Assembly (NCBI RefSeq): GCF_013464485.1
Contig: NZ_RAUX01000038.1
Span: 826 to 64,825 of the forward strand
DNA: 64,000 nt
DNA from: Stenotrophomonas maltophilia
Lineage (GTDB): Bacteria; Pseudomonadota; Gammaproteobacteria; Xanthomonadales; Xanthomonadaceae
Direction: 5' to 3'
How positions within the stretch are numbered: position 1 is the first letter of the stretch; each line of letters begins with the position of its first letter. The notes under the pieces were generated by a model. That model worked only from the letters and a program-made list of their open reading frames with translations. It searched no databases and had not been told where the DNA came from. The position numbers and the translations under genes are program-made. Positions 47,331 to 56,962 of this stretch are shown here, piece after piece.

Positions 47331-48431
47331 TCAGAGACGCAGCGGCATGACCACGTGACGCGACTTCTCACTGCTGGATTCACGCACCAGCGCCGAGGAG
47401 TTGGAATCGCGCAGCTGGATGATGACTTCCTCGTCGCGCAGTGCGGACAGGGCATCCAGCAGATAGTTCACGTTGAAGCCGATGGCCAGATCGCTGACCG
47501 TGGTATCGGCCTCGATCTCTTCCTGGGCCTCTTCCTGTTCCGGGTTGTGCGCGCTGATCTTCAGGTTGCCCGGAGAGACTTCCACGCGGATGCCGCGGTA
47601 CTTCTCGTTGGACAGGATTGCGGCACGCTGCAGCGAGGCGCGCAGTGCTTCGCGATCCACCTTCACTTCGCGGTCGGCACCGATCGGAATCACCGCTTCG
47701 TAATCCGGGAAACGGCCGTCGATCAGCTTCGAGGTGAAGGTGACATCGTCGCGCTTGACGCGGACGTGGCTGCGACCGACTTCCAGCTCGATCTCGCGAT
47801 CGCCGCTTTCCAGCAGGCGCTGCAGCTCGGTCACACCCTTGCGCGGCACGATGATCTGGCGCTTGGAACCGCTGGGCTTGGCCAGGTCGGTTTCACACAG
47901 GGCCAGGCGATGGCCGTCGGTAGCGACGGTGCGCAGTGCATCACCGCGCAGGTCGAACAGCAGGCCGTTGAGGTAGTAGCGCACGTCCTGCTGGGCCATC
48001 GCGAACGCGGTGCGTTCGATCAGTTCCTTCAGGGTCGCTTCGCCGATGGCCACGCGCTCGGTGGCTTCCACTTCGTCCACCGACGGGAAGTCGTTGGACG
48101 GCAGGGTGGCCAGGGTGAAGCGGCTGCGACCGGCCTGCACGGTGATCTTGTCACCGGTCTGCGAGACGGTGATCCGGCTGCCGTCTGGCAGGGCGCGGAT
48201 GATCTCGAACAGCTTACGGGCGGGAATGGTGGTTTCGCCGTCCTGGGCGTCTTCAACCGCGATCCGCGACACCATCTCCACTTCCAGGTCGGTACCGGTC
48301 AGCGACAGCTGGCCGTTCTGCACCTGGACCAGGAAATTGGCCAGAACCGGAAGGGTCTGGCGGCGTTCGACCACGTTGACGACCTGTGCCAACGGCTTGA
48401 GAAAGGCTTCGCGCTGCAGTGTGAAACGCAT
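47331..48431 (-). CDS. dnaN: DNA polymerase III sliding clamp (beta)
   Basis: A 366-residue processivity clamp that encircles DNA as a dimer. N-terminal MRFTLQREAFLKPLAQVVNV, then the three repeated clamp domains. The C-terminal ...SRHVVMPLRL is the classical end that lines the protein-binding pocket. Second gene of the dnaA-dnaN cluster. The 275-bp gap upstream holds two DnaA boxes. Confidence 0.98.
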   Translation of the reverse strand: MRFTLQREAFLKPLAQVVNVVERRQTLPVLANFLVQVQNGQLSLTGTDLEVEMVSRIAVEDAQDGETTIPARKLFEIIRALPDGSRITVSQTGDKITVQAGRSRFTLATLPSNDFPSVDEVEATERVAIGEATLKELIERTAFAMAQQDVRYYLNGLLFDLRGDALRTVATDGHRLALCETDLAKPSGSKRQIIVPRKGVTELQRLLESGDREIELEVGRSHVRVKRDDVTFTSKLIDGRFPDYEAVIPIGADREVKVDREALRASLQRAAILSNEKYRGIRVEVSPGNLKISAHNPEQEEAQEEIEADTTVSDLAIGFNVNYLLDALSALRDEEVIIQLRDSNSSALVRESSSEKSRHVVMPLRL

Positions 48432-48594
48432 GTGGTTCCGTGCCCCTATGCTTTAAAAAATGTGGAATAAATCAAAAGCTTGGTGGTGCTGGTAGAGACA
48501 GAATCGCTGGAAAACAACGCTAAGTCTTTGTAAATAAAAGAATTTCAGACCTCGAAACCCTCTGTATTACCGACCCCCAGGGGGTGGGGAAAGC

Positions 48595-48638
48595 TGTGGA
48601 TAAAATTGGCGCGATTTCAAACGCCCTTTTTATCCACA
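48595..48638. promoter_or_regulatory. Two inverted consensus DnaA boxes between dnaN and dnaA
   Basis: TGTGGATAA (48595-48603) and TTATCCACA (48630-48638), both perfect and facing each other. AT-rich DNA lies at 48450-48475 and 48520-48548, and a GC hairpin (CCCCCAGGGGG) at about 48574. By position this corresponds to the origin region described for Xanthomonas and may act as oriC or as a dnaN control region. Confidence 0.6.
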
Positions 48639-48706
48639 ACGTGTCCCGCGCTTGCTACCGGATTCTGCACCGTTTTGTGCGATGACGCCTCATCGGCATC
48701 CGTGCA

Positions 48707-50038
48707 TCATTCGCTCAGCTTCCGGATCAGCTTGTCCCAGTCCTCGCGGAGCTTGCCGTCGGTTTCCATCAGGGTGCGGATCTGACGGCAGGCATGCAGC
48801 ACCGTGGTGTGATCGCGACCGGCAAAGGCATCGCCGATCTCGGGCAGGCTGTGCTCGGTCAGTTCCTTGGTCAGGGCCATGGCGACCTGGCGCGGGCGGG
48901 CAAGCGAACGGGTCCGGCGCTTGGACAGCAGATCCTTGATCTGCAGCCCGTAGTAGTCGGCCACGGTTTTCTGGATGTTGGGAATGCTGATCGCCTGCTG
49001 CTGGGCACGCAGCAGGTCGCGCAGGGTTTCCTGGGCGAATTCGGTGGTGATCGCGCGGCCGGTGAAATTGGCGCGGGCGGTCAGGGTATTGAGCGCGCCC
49101 TCGAGGTCGCGCACGTTGGAGCGCATCTTCTTGGCGATCAGGAACGCAACATCATCGGGAATCTCGGCACCGCGTTCGCGCGCCTTGGCCAGCACGATCG
49201 CGGCGCGGGTCTCGAAGTCCGGCGGTTCGATCGCGACCGACAGGCCCCAGGCAAGCCGCGACTTCAGGCGCGCTTCCAGGCCCTCGACTTCGCGCGGATA
49301 GCGGTCACAGGTCAGGATGATCTGCTGCTTGCCATCGAACAGCGCGTTGAAGGTGTGGAAGAACTCTTCCTGGGTGCGGTCCTTGCCGGCGAAGAACTGG
49401 ATGTCATCGATCAGCAGCGCGTCCACCTGCTGGAACTGGCGCTTGAACTGATCCATGGTCTTTTCCTGCAGGGCCCGGATCATTGCGCTGAAGAACTGTT
49501 CCGAGCGCAGGTACAGCACCTTGGCGCCAGGATTGACCTGGCGCATGGCGTTGCCGGCAGCGAACATCAGGTGGGTCTTGCCCAGGCCGGTGCCCCCATA
49601 CAGCAGCAACGGGTTGTGCGCGCGGTCGCCCGGTTTCTGCGCCGCCTGGAAGGCGGCGGCCAGGCCCAGCTGGTTGCTGCGGCCCTCGACGAAGTTGGCG
49701 AAGGTGTAGTGGTTGTCCAGGTTGCCGGCGAACGGCACCTGCGGTTCGCTGGAAACGTGCGCCGACGGCGTGGAAACCGGCGTGTTCTGCGCCTCCACGG
49801 GGCGCGGGCGCGAGCCGATTTCAAGAAAAACGTCGCTGAAACCGGCGAAGTGCGCCAGCAGTTCACGGATCCGTGCCAGGTACAGCTCACGAACCTGGTC
49901 GACGATGAAGGCATTCGGTGCATACAGCACCAGGCTGTCCACGCGCAGATCGGCCTGCAGCGGCTTCAACCAGGTATGAACGTCTTCCGGCGGGAACTCC
50001 GCTTCGAGGCGCTCGAGACTACGGGACCAAGCATCCAT
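48707..50038 (-). CDS. dnaA: Chromosomal replication initiator DnaA
   Basis: A 443-residue AAA+ initiator that binds DnaA boxes and opens oriC. N-terminal domain [21 protein letters not shown], Walker [10 protein letters not shown], Walker [14 protein letters not shown], and domain IV DNA-binding signature [20 protein letters not shown]. The ATG at 50036-50038 is chosen (a TTG two codons earlier is less likely). Divergent from rpmH. Confidence 0.98.
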   Translation of the reverse strand: MDAWSRSLERLEAEFPPEDVHTWLKPLQADLRVDSLVLYAPNAFIVDQVRELYLARIRELLAHFAGFSDVFLEIGSRPRPVEAQNTPVSTPSAHVSSEPQVPFAGNLDNHYTFANFVEGRSNQLGLAAAFQAAQKPGDRAHNPLLLYGGTGLGKTHLMFAAGNAMRQVNPGAKVLYLRSEQFFSAMIRALQEKTMDQFKRQFQQVDALLIDDIQFFAGKDRTQEEFFHTFNALFDGKQQIILTCDRYPREVEGLEARLKSRLAWGLSVAIEPPDFETRAAIVLAKARERGAEIPDDVAFLIAKKMRSNVRDLEGALNTLTARANFTGRAITTEFAQETLRDLLRAQQQAISIPNIQKTVADYYGLQIKDLLSKRRTRSLARPRQVAMALTKELTEHSLPEIGDAFAGRDHTTVLHACRQIRTLMETDGKLREDWDKLIRKLSE

Positions 50039-50163
50039 CAGCAATAATCGTCCGGTGGCCGGGGCATGGACGCGACAAGGCGCCCAAACACAGGCCGGAA
50101 AGGGGGGAAATGGATGGCTCAGACTACCACCGAGCGCCCGCCTTCGGAATGCTTGTCCCCTAC

Positions 50164-50172
50164 TTATTCACA
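50164..50172 (+). promoter_or_regulatory. DnaA box upstream of dnaA
   Basis: TTATTCACA, a good match to the DnaA-box consensus, 126 bp upstream of the dnaA start in the 255-bp dnaA-rpmH gap. Probably autoregulates dnaA. Looser related sequences follow at 50176 and 50187. Confidence 0.55.
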
Positions 50173-50224
50173 AAAACATCCACAGCTATTGCACAGCCCG
50201 GTGAATTCGCGTAGCTCCAAGGGG

Positions 50225-50254
50225 TTGACGTGAGGGGGGAGACCTCTCTAGAAT
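50225..50254 (+). promoter_or_regulatory. Sigma-70 promoter of rpmH-rnpA
   Basis: -35 TTGACG and -10 TAGAAT separated by 18 bases, 40 bp before the rpmH start. A strong promoter is expected for a ribosomal protein gene. Confidence 0.7.
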
Positions 50255-50293
50255 TTCCGGTTCTTTCCGTCCCATTCATACGAGAGGCCCCCA

Positions 50294-50434
50294 ATGGCCA
50301 CGAAGCGCACCTACCAGCCCAGCAACCTCAAGCGTAAGCGCGACCACGGCTTCCGTGCCCGTATGAAGACCGCTGACGGCCGCAAGATCCTGTCGCGTCG
50401 CCGCGCCAAGGGCCGCAAAGTCCTGAGCGCCTGA
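50294..50434 (+). CDS. rpmH: 50S ribosomal protein L34
   Basis: A 46-residue, very basic protein: [20 protein letters not shown], then [19 protein letters not shown] and a short tail ending LSA. This is the normal length and sequence of L34. It starts the rightward cluster rpmH-rnpA-yidC. Confidence 0.99.
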   Translation: MATKRTYQPSNLKRKRDHGFRARMKTADGRKILSRRRAKGRKVLSA

Positions 50435-50439
50435 TTGCC

Positions 50440-50934
50440 ATGCCGCACATCGCGGCAGACGCAATCCCTTCGACAGTGAATACTGCAGACCCGCGCAAGC
50501 GATTCCCTCGCTCTGCGCGGGTTCGCACGCGTGCCGAATATTCAACGGTCTTCAACGGCGCCCGCCGTGTGTCCGATCCGCTGATGACCCTGCACTGGCT
50601 GCCGGCTGACCGGCCGGCCAGGCTGGGTCTGGCGGTTTCCCGCAAGGTTGATCCGAACGCCGTCGGGCGTAACCGGATCAAGCGCGTCCTGCGCGACACC
50701 CTGCGTCAGACACGTACCGACATCCAGCCAGGCGACTTCGTCGTCGTGGCCCGTAGTGCTGCGCGTTCCGCCAGCAACGACGAGATCCGCCAGGCCTTCC
50801 TGCGCCTGCTGCGTCGCCTGCGTGCATTGCCCGCGCCGGGCGTGGACGGCACAATGCCGCCGCCTGATGGCATCGCAACTCCTTCTTTGACCGAGCCGGC
50901 ATCGCGTCCCGGCCCCGCCGAGCCTGTCCGCTGA
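50440..50934 (+). CDS. rnpA: Ribonuclease P protein component
   Basis: The protein subunit of RNase P, which helps the RNA mature tRNA 5' ends. Core motifs are [18 protein letters not shown] and the RNR signature [14 protein letters not shown]. With the first ATG it has 164 residues, longer than usual (about 120-150). A GTG near 50477, just before the conserved RFPRSARV block, could be the real start. A Pro-rich C-terminal tail of about 35 residues overlaps yidC by one base (TGATG), which suggests coupling. The small yidD gene often found between rnpA and yidC is absent. Confidence 0.93.
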   Translation: MPHIAADAIPSTVNTADPRKRFPRSARVRTRAEYSTVFNGARRVSDPLMTLHWLPADRPARLGLAVSRKVDPNAVGRNRIKRVLRDTLRQTRTDIQPGDFVVVARSAARSASNDEIRQAFLRLLRRLRALPAPGVDGTMPPPDGIATPSLTEPASRPGPAEPVR

Positions 50935-52649
50935 TGAACCAGACCCGCGTATTCCTCATTTTTGCCTGGCTGATGGTGGCCGTGCTGCTGTGGATGGAGT
51001 GGAGCCGTGAAAAGGCTGCTCCGACCCCGGCACCGACGACCACGTCGGCCCCGGCTGCCGCACAGAGTGTTCCGGGTGCGACCCCGGGCGCCATCCCCAA
51101 CGCCCAGGTGCCGGGCGCCCCGGGCCAGGCTGCCGTGCAGGCCCAGGCCAGTGCCACCCCGGCCAGCCAGCGCGTGACCGTCACCACCGACGTGCTGCGC
51201 CTGGTGCTCGACGGCGGCCGCGTGCTGGACGCCGAGCTGCTGCAGTTCCCGCAGACCAAGGACGAAGGCAGCCCGCCGGTCCGCCTGCTGACCGAAGACC
51301 CCGCGCATCCGTACAGCGCGATCAGTGGCTGGGCCAGCGAAGACAAGAACACCCCGGTGCCGGGCGCCGACGGCTTCAAGCTGGTCGGTGACACCAAGGA
51401 CTTCGTGCTGGCCAAGGGCCAGAACGAACTGCAGATCCCATTCGTGTGGACCGCCGACAACGGCGTGACCATCAAGCGCACCCTGACTGTCTCGCGCAAC
51501 GAGTATGCCGTGCGCTTCAAGGACGAAGTCAGCAATGCCGGCGCTGCGCCGTGGAACGGCTACGTCTACCGCACCCTGGACCGCACCCCGACCATCCTGT
51601 CGCGGAGCATGACCAACCCGGATTCCTTCAGCTTCAACGGTGCCACCTGGTACGACAACGACAAGAAGTACCAGCGTCGTGCGTTCAAGGACTACCTGGA
51701 AGACGGCACGCTGAACCAGAACATCACCGGCGGCTGGCTGGCGATGCTGCAGCACCACTTCTTCACCGCCTGGATCCCGCAGAAGGACCAGACCGCGCAC
51801 TACGTGCTGTCGCAGGTGGCCGGTCGTGACCTGATCGAAGCGCGTGGCCCGGCCTTCACCGTCGCTCCCGGCCAGTCGACCAGCACCGAGGCACGCCTTT
51901 GGGTGGGCCCGAAGCTGGTCAACCTGATCGCAAAGGAAGACGTGCCGGGCCTGGACCGCGTGGTGGACTACAGCCGCTTCTCGATGATGGCGGTGATCGG
52001 CCAGGGCCTGTTCTGGGTGCTGAACCAGGTGCACAAGCTGGTCGGCAACTGGGGTTGGGCGATCGTGGGCCTGGTGGTGCTGCTGAAGCTGGTGCTGTAT
52101 CCGCTGTCGGCCGTTCAGTACAAGAGCGGCGCCAAGATGCGTCGCTTCCAGCCGCGCATCGCGCAGTTGAAGGAGCGCTATGGCGATGACCGCCAGAAGT
52201 TCCAGACCGCGATGATGGAGCTGTACAAGAAGGAAAAGATCAATCCGATGGGCGGCTGCCTGCCGATCCTCATCCAGATGCCGATCTTCTTCGCCCTGTA
52301 CTGGGTGCTGGTGGAATCGGTCGAGCTGCGACAGGCGCCGTGGCTGGGCTGGATCCAGGACCTGACCGCACGCGACCCGTACTTCATCCTGCCGGTGATC
52401 AACGTGGCGGTGATGTGGTTCACCCAGAAGCTGACCCCGGCACCGGGCATGGACCCGATGCAGCAGAAGATGATGCAGTTCATGCCGCTGGTGTTCGGCG
52501 TCATGATGGCCTTCATGCCGTCCGGCCTGGTCCTGTACTGGGTGGTCAACGGCGGACTGGGCCTGCTGCAGCAGTGGTGGATGACCAAGCGCCATGGCGG
52601 CGAGCCGGTCCCGGCCACCACCGCCCCGGCCCCGGTCAAGAAAAAATAA
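50934..52649 (+). CDS. yidC: Membrane protein insertase YidC
   Basis: A 571-residue inner-membrane insertase. N-terminal helix ([18 protein letters not shown]), an Ala/Pro-rich linker, and a large periplasmic beta domain (about 75-350). The C-terminal five-helix core has the hydrophilic-groove Arg region ([20 protein letters not shown]) and the [17 protein letters not shown] segment. It ends in a Lys-rich tail. Its start overlaps the rnpA stop. Confidence 0.98.
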   Translation: MNQTRVFLIFAWLMVAVLLWMEWSREKAAPTPAPTTTSAPAAAQSVPGATPGAIPNAQVPGAPGQAAVQAQASATPASQRVTVTTDVLRLVLDGGRVLDAELLQFPQTKDEGSPPVRLLTEDPAHPYSAISGWASEDKNTPVPGADGFKLVGDTKDFVLAKGQNELQIPFVWTADNGVTIKRTLTVSRNEYAVRFKDEVSNAGAAPWNGYVYRTLDRTPTILSRSMTNPDSFSFNGATWYDNDKKYQRRAFKDYLEDGTLNQNITGGWLAMLQHHFFTAWIPQKDQTAHYVLSQVAGRDLIEARGPAFTVAPGQSTSTEARLWVGPKLVNLIAKEDVPGLDRVVDYSRFSMMAVIGQGLFWVLNQVHKLVGNWGWAIVGLVVLLKLVLYPLSAVQYKSGAKMRRFQPRIAQLKERYGDDRQKFQTAMMELYKKEKINPMGGCLPILIQMPIFFALYWVLVESVELRQAPWLGWIQDLTARDPYFILPVINVAVMWFTQKLTPAPGMDPMQQKMMQFMPLVFGVMMAFMPSGLVLYWVVNGGLGLLQQWWMTKRHGGEPVPATTAPAPVKKK

Positions 52650-52673
52650 GCCGACCGGCAGGTCACCTGCTTG

Positions 52674-52696
52674 GTAGAGTCGACTGTTAGTCGACT
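52674..52696. repeat. Single GTAG palindrome, TCGAC stem
   Basis: The unit GTAGAGTCGACTGTTAGTCG plus ACT, identical to the copies at 8739 and 8803. Confidence 0.8.
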
Positions 52697-52721
52697 GCTC
52701 CTGGCCTGACCGACCCGCAAG

Positions 52722-52746
52722 AAGCCCGCCGCAAGGCGGGCTTTTC
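52722..52746 (+). terminator. Terminator after yidC
   Basis: Stem AGCCCGCC / GGCGGGCT with a GCAA loop, then CTTTTCG. It separates yidC from the next gene. Confidence 0.8.
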
Positions 52747-52799
52747 GCATGCGGCGTTAGAATTCCCCGCACACCGTTCCTCCCACTTCCGAGTCCGCC

Positions 52800-55472
52800 A
52801 TGCCGCGCGCGTCGTCGTTCCGCCTGTTCCTGCCGTCGCTGCTGTTCACCCTGGTCGTTGCCGGCTGTGGTGACAAGGACGCGAAGGTGCCGGCGACCAC
52901 CGTCACCCAGCCCAGCGCGCAGGCGGCTGCGGCTGCCGATCCGGCCGCCGCACCGTTGCTGGCTGCGTTGCAGAAGCAGCTCGACGGGTACCGCCGGATC
53001 ATCGTGCTGCTGGCCGACGAGGACCAGCAGTCGGCTGTCGACCGCGGCACCTCCACGCGTGTGGGCCAGCAGCTGTTCCACGATGGACTGGAACAGCGCA
53101 CGGCCATCGCCGCGCAGTTCGACACGTTGCTGCGCGGCGCCAGTCCGCAGCGCTTCGCCACGCTGGGCACCGTGCTGGACTACATCGAGTCGGCGCCGGA
53201 ACTGTTCGACGCCGACCGCCTGGCTTTCCGCGAAGTGCTGCGCGATCTGCATGAGCGCGTCGGCACTGACTCTTCGCTGCCGGCGGTGAAGCTGCACCAG
53301 CGCATCGGCGAGGACCTGGAAGCGCTCGATGAGATCGAACGCAACTACAACCAGGAACTGACCCGCATCTTCAGCCGCTTCGAGCGCACCCGCGCCATCG
53401 AGCTGAAGCGCGAGAAGTGGGACGACTACATCGCCCACCTGCACAAGGACTACAGCCGCGAAGCGATCCTGCGCGACTACGGCGTGATCGAGCCGTACCC
53501 GATGTCCATGAAGGACAGCGACCGCGAAATCTTCGGCCGCGACCTGCCGGCCAAGACCGTGGTGCTGACCTTCGACGATGGCCCGCACAAGGCCTACACC
53601 GATGAAGTGGTGGCCATCCTCAAGCGCTACGACGTGCCGGGCGTGTTCTTCGAAGTGGGCCGAAACCTGGGCAAGGTCGAGGCCGATGGCAAGGTCAGCC
53701 TGGGCCCGATGGCGAAGATCAGCCGTAACCTGATGGAGGAGGGCTATGCGGTCGGCAACCACAGCCTGACCCACGCACAGCTGTCGCGCACCACCGGCGA
53801 GGCGCTGCGCCAGCAGGTTCTGGATACCGACACACTGTTGAAGGATGTCGACAGCAAGCGTGCACCGCTGTTCCGCTTCCCCTATGGCGCGCGCAACGCC
53901 GAAGGCCTGCAGCTGCTCAACGAGGCCGGGCTGAAATCGATCATGTGGAACATCGATTCGATGGACTGGGCCGACCCGGTCCCGGAGTCGATCGTGCAGC
54001 GCGTGCTCGACCAGGTGAACAAGGAACAGCGCGGCATCATCCTGTTCCACGACATCCACGATCGTGCGGTGAAGGCGCTGCCGCAGATCCTCGACCGCCT
54101 GATTGCCGATGGCTACCAGTTCGCTGGCTGGAACGGCCGCGAGTTCACCGTTGCCCGTGCGCGCAAGGGCGAGGCCAGTGCGGCCACCGTCACCACCGGC
54201 TACGAAAAATCGTGGGCGATCGTGGTCGGCATCGACAACTACGCCAGGTGGCCGAAGCTGGAATACGCCAGCCATGACGCGCAGGCGGTGGCCGACACGC
54301 TGACCGGGCAGTTCGGCTTCCCGTCCTCGCAGGTGATCGTGCTGAAGAACGAGCAGGCCACCCGCAACAACATCCTGGCCGCCTTCCACGACCGCCTGGC
54401 CGATGACCGCACCGGAAAGAACGACCGCGTGTTCGTGTTCTTCGCCGGCCATGGCGCCACCCGTCAGCTCGCCTCCGGACGTGACCTCGGCTACATCATC
54501 CCGGTCGATTCGGACCCGAAGGAATTCGCCACCGACGCCATCGCGATGACCGACATCCAGAACATCGCCGAGAGCATGCAGGCCAAGCACGTGATGTTCG
54601 TGATGGATGCCTGCTACAGCGGCCTGGGCCTGACCCGTGGTGGCCCTTCGTCGTCGTCGTTCCTGCGCGAGAACGCGCGTCGCAGCGCGCGGCAGATGCT
54701 GACCGCCGGCGGCGCCGACCAGCAGGTGGCCGACGCCGGCCCGAACGGCCATTCGGTGTTTACGTGGGTGCTGCTGCAGGCGCTGGCCGGCAAGGGCGAC
54801 CTCAACGGCGATGGCCTGATCACCGGTACCGAGCTGGCCGCCTACGTGGCGCCGGCCGTCTCGGCCGTTTCGCACCAGACGCCGGCCTTCGGCAGCCTGC
54901 CCGGTTCGCAGGGCGGCGAGTTCGTGTTCCAGGTGCCGGACAGCCAGGAGTTTCTCAATGCCGATACGCGCCAGCTGACCGCCGATGCGATCGCACTGAA
55001 CAACAAGGTCGAGGCCGCCAGCGAAGCCAAGGGCAGCCAGGCACCGGTGACCGTGGCCGACCTGCAGGGCGGCAAGGCCAAGCTGGTGGTGCCCACCGCC
55101 GGCCCGGCGTCGGATCGCCAGCGCGCGCAGCAGGCCAATGACCGTGGCCTGCAGCTGTACCGCGAGAAGCAGTACGACGAGGCGGTGGCGCAGTTCACCG
55201 AGGCGCTGAAGCTGCGCCCGGACTTCGCCCAGGCCGCCAACAACCTCGGCTTTGTCTATTACCGCCAGCAGCGCTACGTCGAAGCCGCGCGCTGGCTGGA
55301 GAACACGCTGAAGATCGACCCCTCGCGTGCCGTGGCCTATCTGAACCTGGGCGATGCCTACTTCAACGCGGGCGACAAACCCAAGGCCAAGCAGGCCTAC
55401 ACCACCTACCTGGCACTGCAGCCGCAGGGCAGCGGTGCCGCGCAGGCACGCACGCAGCTGGAGAAGCTCTGA
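52800..55472 (+). CDS. Lipoprotein: polysaccharide deacetylase + caspase-like + TPR
   Basis: An 890-residue multidomain lipoprotein. Lipobox VVAGC (Cys about 22) is followed by a helical region at 40-240. A NodB domain (about 250-440) has TFDDGP at 257-262 (Asp259, Asp260), metal ligands His321 and His325 in GNHSLTH, RFPYG at 359-363 and FHD with His417. A caspase-like C14 domain (about 470-715) starts WAIVVGIDNY; its dyad is His551 (FFAGHG) and Cys605 (DACYSG). An EF-hand-like loop DLNGDGLITGTE spans 667-678. TPR motifs occupy about 780-885. It should sit in the periplasm or outer membrane. Only 3 bp separate it from mnmE, so mnmE is probably transcribed with it. Function not known; the combination suggests Ca2+-dependent proteolysis linked to cell-wall or polysaccharide trimming. 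Confidence 0.9.
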   Translation: MPRASSFRLFLPSLLFTLVVAGCGDKDAKVPATTVTQPSAQAAAAADPAAAPLLAALQKQLDGYRRIIVLLADEDQQSAVDRGTSTRVGQQLFHDGLEQRTAIAAQFDTLLRGASPQRFATLGTVLDYIESAPELFDADRLAFREVLRDLHERVGTDSSLPAVKLHQRIGEDLEALDEIERNYNQELTRIFSRFERTRAIELKREKWDDYIAHLHKDYSREAILRDYGVIEPYPMSMKDSDREIFGRDLPAKTVVLTFDDGPHKAYTDEVVAILKRYDVPGVFFEVGRNLGKVEADGKVSLGPMAKISRNLMEEGYAVGNHSLTHAQLSRTTGEALRQQVLDTDTLLKDVDSKRAPLFRFPYGARNAEGLQLLNEAGLKSIMWNIDSMDWADPVPESIVQRVLDQVNKEQRGIILFHDIHDRAVKALPQILDRLIADGYQFAGWNGREFTVARARKGEASAATVTTGYEKSWAIVVGIDNYARWPKLEYASHDAQAVADTLTGQFGFPSSQVIVLKNEQATRNNILAAFHDRLADDRTGKNDRVFVFFAGHGATRQLASGRDLGYIIPVDSDPKEFATDAIAMTDIQNIAESMQAKHVMFVMDACYSGLGLTRGGPSSSSFLRENARRSARQMLTAGGADQQVADAGPNGHSVFTWVLLQALAGKGDLNGDGLITGTELAAYVAPAVSAVSHQTPAFGSLPGSQGGEFVFQVPDSQEFLNADTRQLTADAIALNNKVEAASEAKGSQAPVTVADLQGGKAKLVVPTAGPASDRQRAQQANDRGLQLYREKQYDEAVAQFTEALKLRPDFAQAANNLGFVYYRQQRYVEAARWLENTLKIDPSRAVAYLNLGDAYFNAGDKPKAKQAYTTYLALQPQGSGAAQARTQLEKL

Positions 55473-55475
55473 GCG

Positions 55476-56825
55476 ATGGACGATACCTTTCGCACTGACA
55501 CCATCGTCGCCATTGCCAGCGCGCCCGGCGCGGGCGGTGTCGGCCTGCTGCGCCTTTCGGGCCCGCGTGCCGCCGCCATCGCCACCGCGCTCGGTGCGCC
55601 CACGCTGCGCCCACGCCATGCCCACTATGCACGCCTACGTGATGCTGACGGCGAGGTGATCGACGATGGCATCGTGCTGTGGTTCCCGGCGCCCAACAGC
55701 TTCACCGGCGAGGAAGTGGTGGAACTGCAGGGCCATGGCAGCCCGGTGCTGCTGCAGCAATTGGTCGCGCGCTGCATCGCGCTGGGCGCGCGCCAGGCAC
55801 GGCCGGGCGAGTTCAGCGAACGCGCCTTCCTCAACGGCAAGCTCGACCTGGCCCAGGCCGAGGCCATCGCCGACCTGATCGCCGCGGGCGACAACCGCGC
55901 CGCGCGCGCCGCACGGCGTTCGCTGGATGGCGTGTTCTCGAAGCGCATCGACGCCGTGGTCGAGCAGCTGGTGCTGCTGCGCATCCACGTGGAAGCGGCC
56001 ATCGACTTCGCCGACGAACCGCTGGATACCCTCGGTGGTGCGCAGGTGCGGCGTGGACTGGATCAGGCGCGCAGTGATCTGGCCCTGCTGCGCCGGGACG
56101 CAGAACGCGGCCGCCGCCTGCGCGATGGCCTGCACGCGGTACTGATCGGCCCACCCAATGCCGGCAAGAGTTCACTGTTGAATGCCCTGGCCGGCAGCGA
56201 ACGCGCCATCGTTACCGACATCGCCGGCACCACCCGCGACACCCTGCGCGAGACCATCCGCCTGGACGGGCTGGAGCTGACCCTGGTCGACACGGCCGGC
56301 CTGCGCGACGGCGGCGATGCCATCGAACGTGAAGGCATGCGCCGCGCCCATGTGGAGATCGAGCGCACCGACCTGGCGCTGATCGTGCTGGATGCGCGCG
56401 ATCCGACGGCCGGTGAGGCCGCGCTGGGTGATGCCGTAGCGGCGGTGCCGCACAAGGTCTACATCCACAACAAGTCGGATCTGCTCGATGTGCTGCCGGC
56501 GCTGGACGATCCGGACCGCGTGTTCGTCTCCGCTGTGACGGGTGCCGGCCTGGAAGATCTGCACGCGCGCCTGCGTTCGATTGCCTCGGCCGGGGCAGGG
56601 GAGCAGGTGGACGGCGAGTTCTCCGCGCGCACCCGCCACGTAGATGCGATCGAGCGCGCGCAGGAACATGCGCAACGCGCCGATGGCGAGCTCGCGCACG
56701 AGCACCTGGAACTGGCCGCCGAGGAACTGCGCCTGGCGCATGACGCGCTGGGCGAGATCACCGGGCAGATGAGTGCCGACGACCTGCTGGGTAGGATCTT
56801 CTCCAGCTTCTGCATCGGCAAGTAA
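55476..56825 (+). CDS. mnmE: tRNA modification GTPase MnmE (TrmE)
   Basis: Works with MnmG to put the carboxymethylaminomethyl group on U34 of certain tRNAs. 449 residues. N-terminal folate-binding domain ([20 protein letters not shown]), helical domain, and an inserted G domain with [28 protein letters not shown] and NKSD. The C-terminal signature is FCIGK. mnmG is not in the window. It lies 3 bp after the deacetylase-caspase gene. Confidence 0.98.
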   Translation: MDDTFRTDTIVAIASAPGAGGVGLLRLSGPRAAAIATALGAPTLRPRHAHYARLRDADGEVIDDGIVLWFPAPNSFTGEEVVELQGHGSPVLLQQLVARCIALGARQARPGEFSERAFLNGKLDLAQAEAIADLIAAGDNRAARAARRSLDGVFSKRIDAVVEQLVLLRIHVEAAIDFADEPLDTLGGAQVRRGLDQARSDLALLRRDAERGRRLRDGLHAVLIGPPNAGKSSLLNALAGSERAIVTDIAGTTRDTLRETIRLDGLELTLVDTAGLRDGGDAIEREGMRRAHVEIERTDLALIVLDARDPTAGEAALGDAVAAVPHKVYIHNKSDLLDVLPALDDPDRVFVSAVTGAGLEDLHARLRSIASAGAGEQVDGEFSARTRHVDAIERAQEHAQRADGELAHEHLELAAEELRLAHDALGEITGQMSADDLLGRIFSSFCIGK

Positions 56826-56827
56826 CT

Positions 56828-56887
56828 GTAGAGCCGAGCCCATGCTCGGCTGTTCTACCGCTCAGCCGAGCATGGGCTCGGCTCTAC
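56828..56887. repeat. SMAG inverted pair, GAGCCGAGC stem
   Basis: Two inverted copies with outward GTAG heads, starting 3 bp after the mnmE stop. Confidence 0.9.
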
Positions 56888-56962
56888 AGGTGCAGGCTTC
56901 CCCCACCTGTCACATTGCCGCCGCATACTGACGCCCATCACATACCGCTTGGGGAAGTCGCA

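Noticed and set aside
50706-55625. Very long open frame (about 1,640 codons) on the minus strand
   Set aside because: It is antisense to yidC, the caspase-deacetylase gene and part of rnpA. High GC content keeps the opposite frame free of stops; the sequence is His/Gln/Arg-rich without domains.
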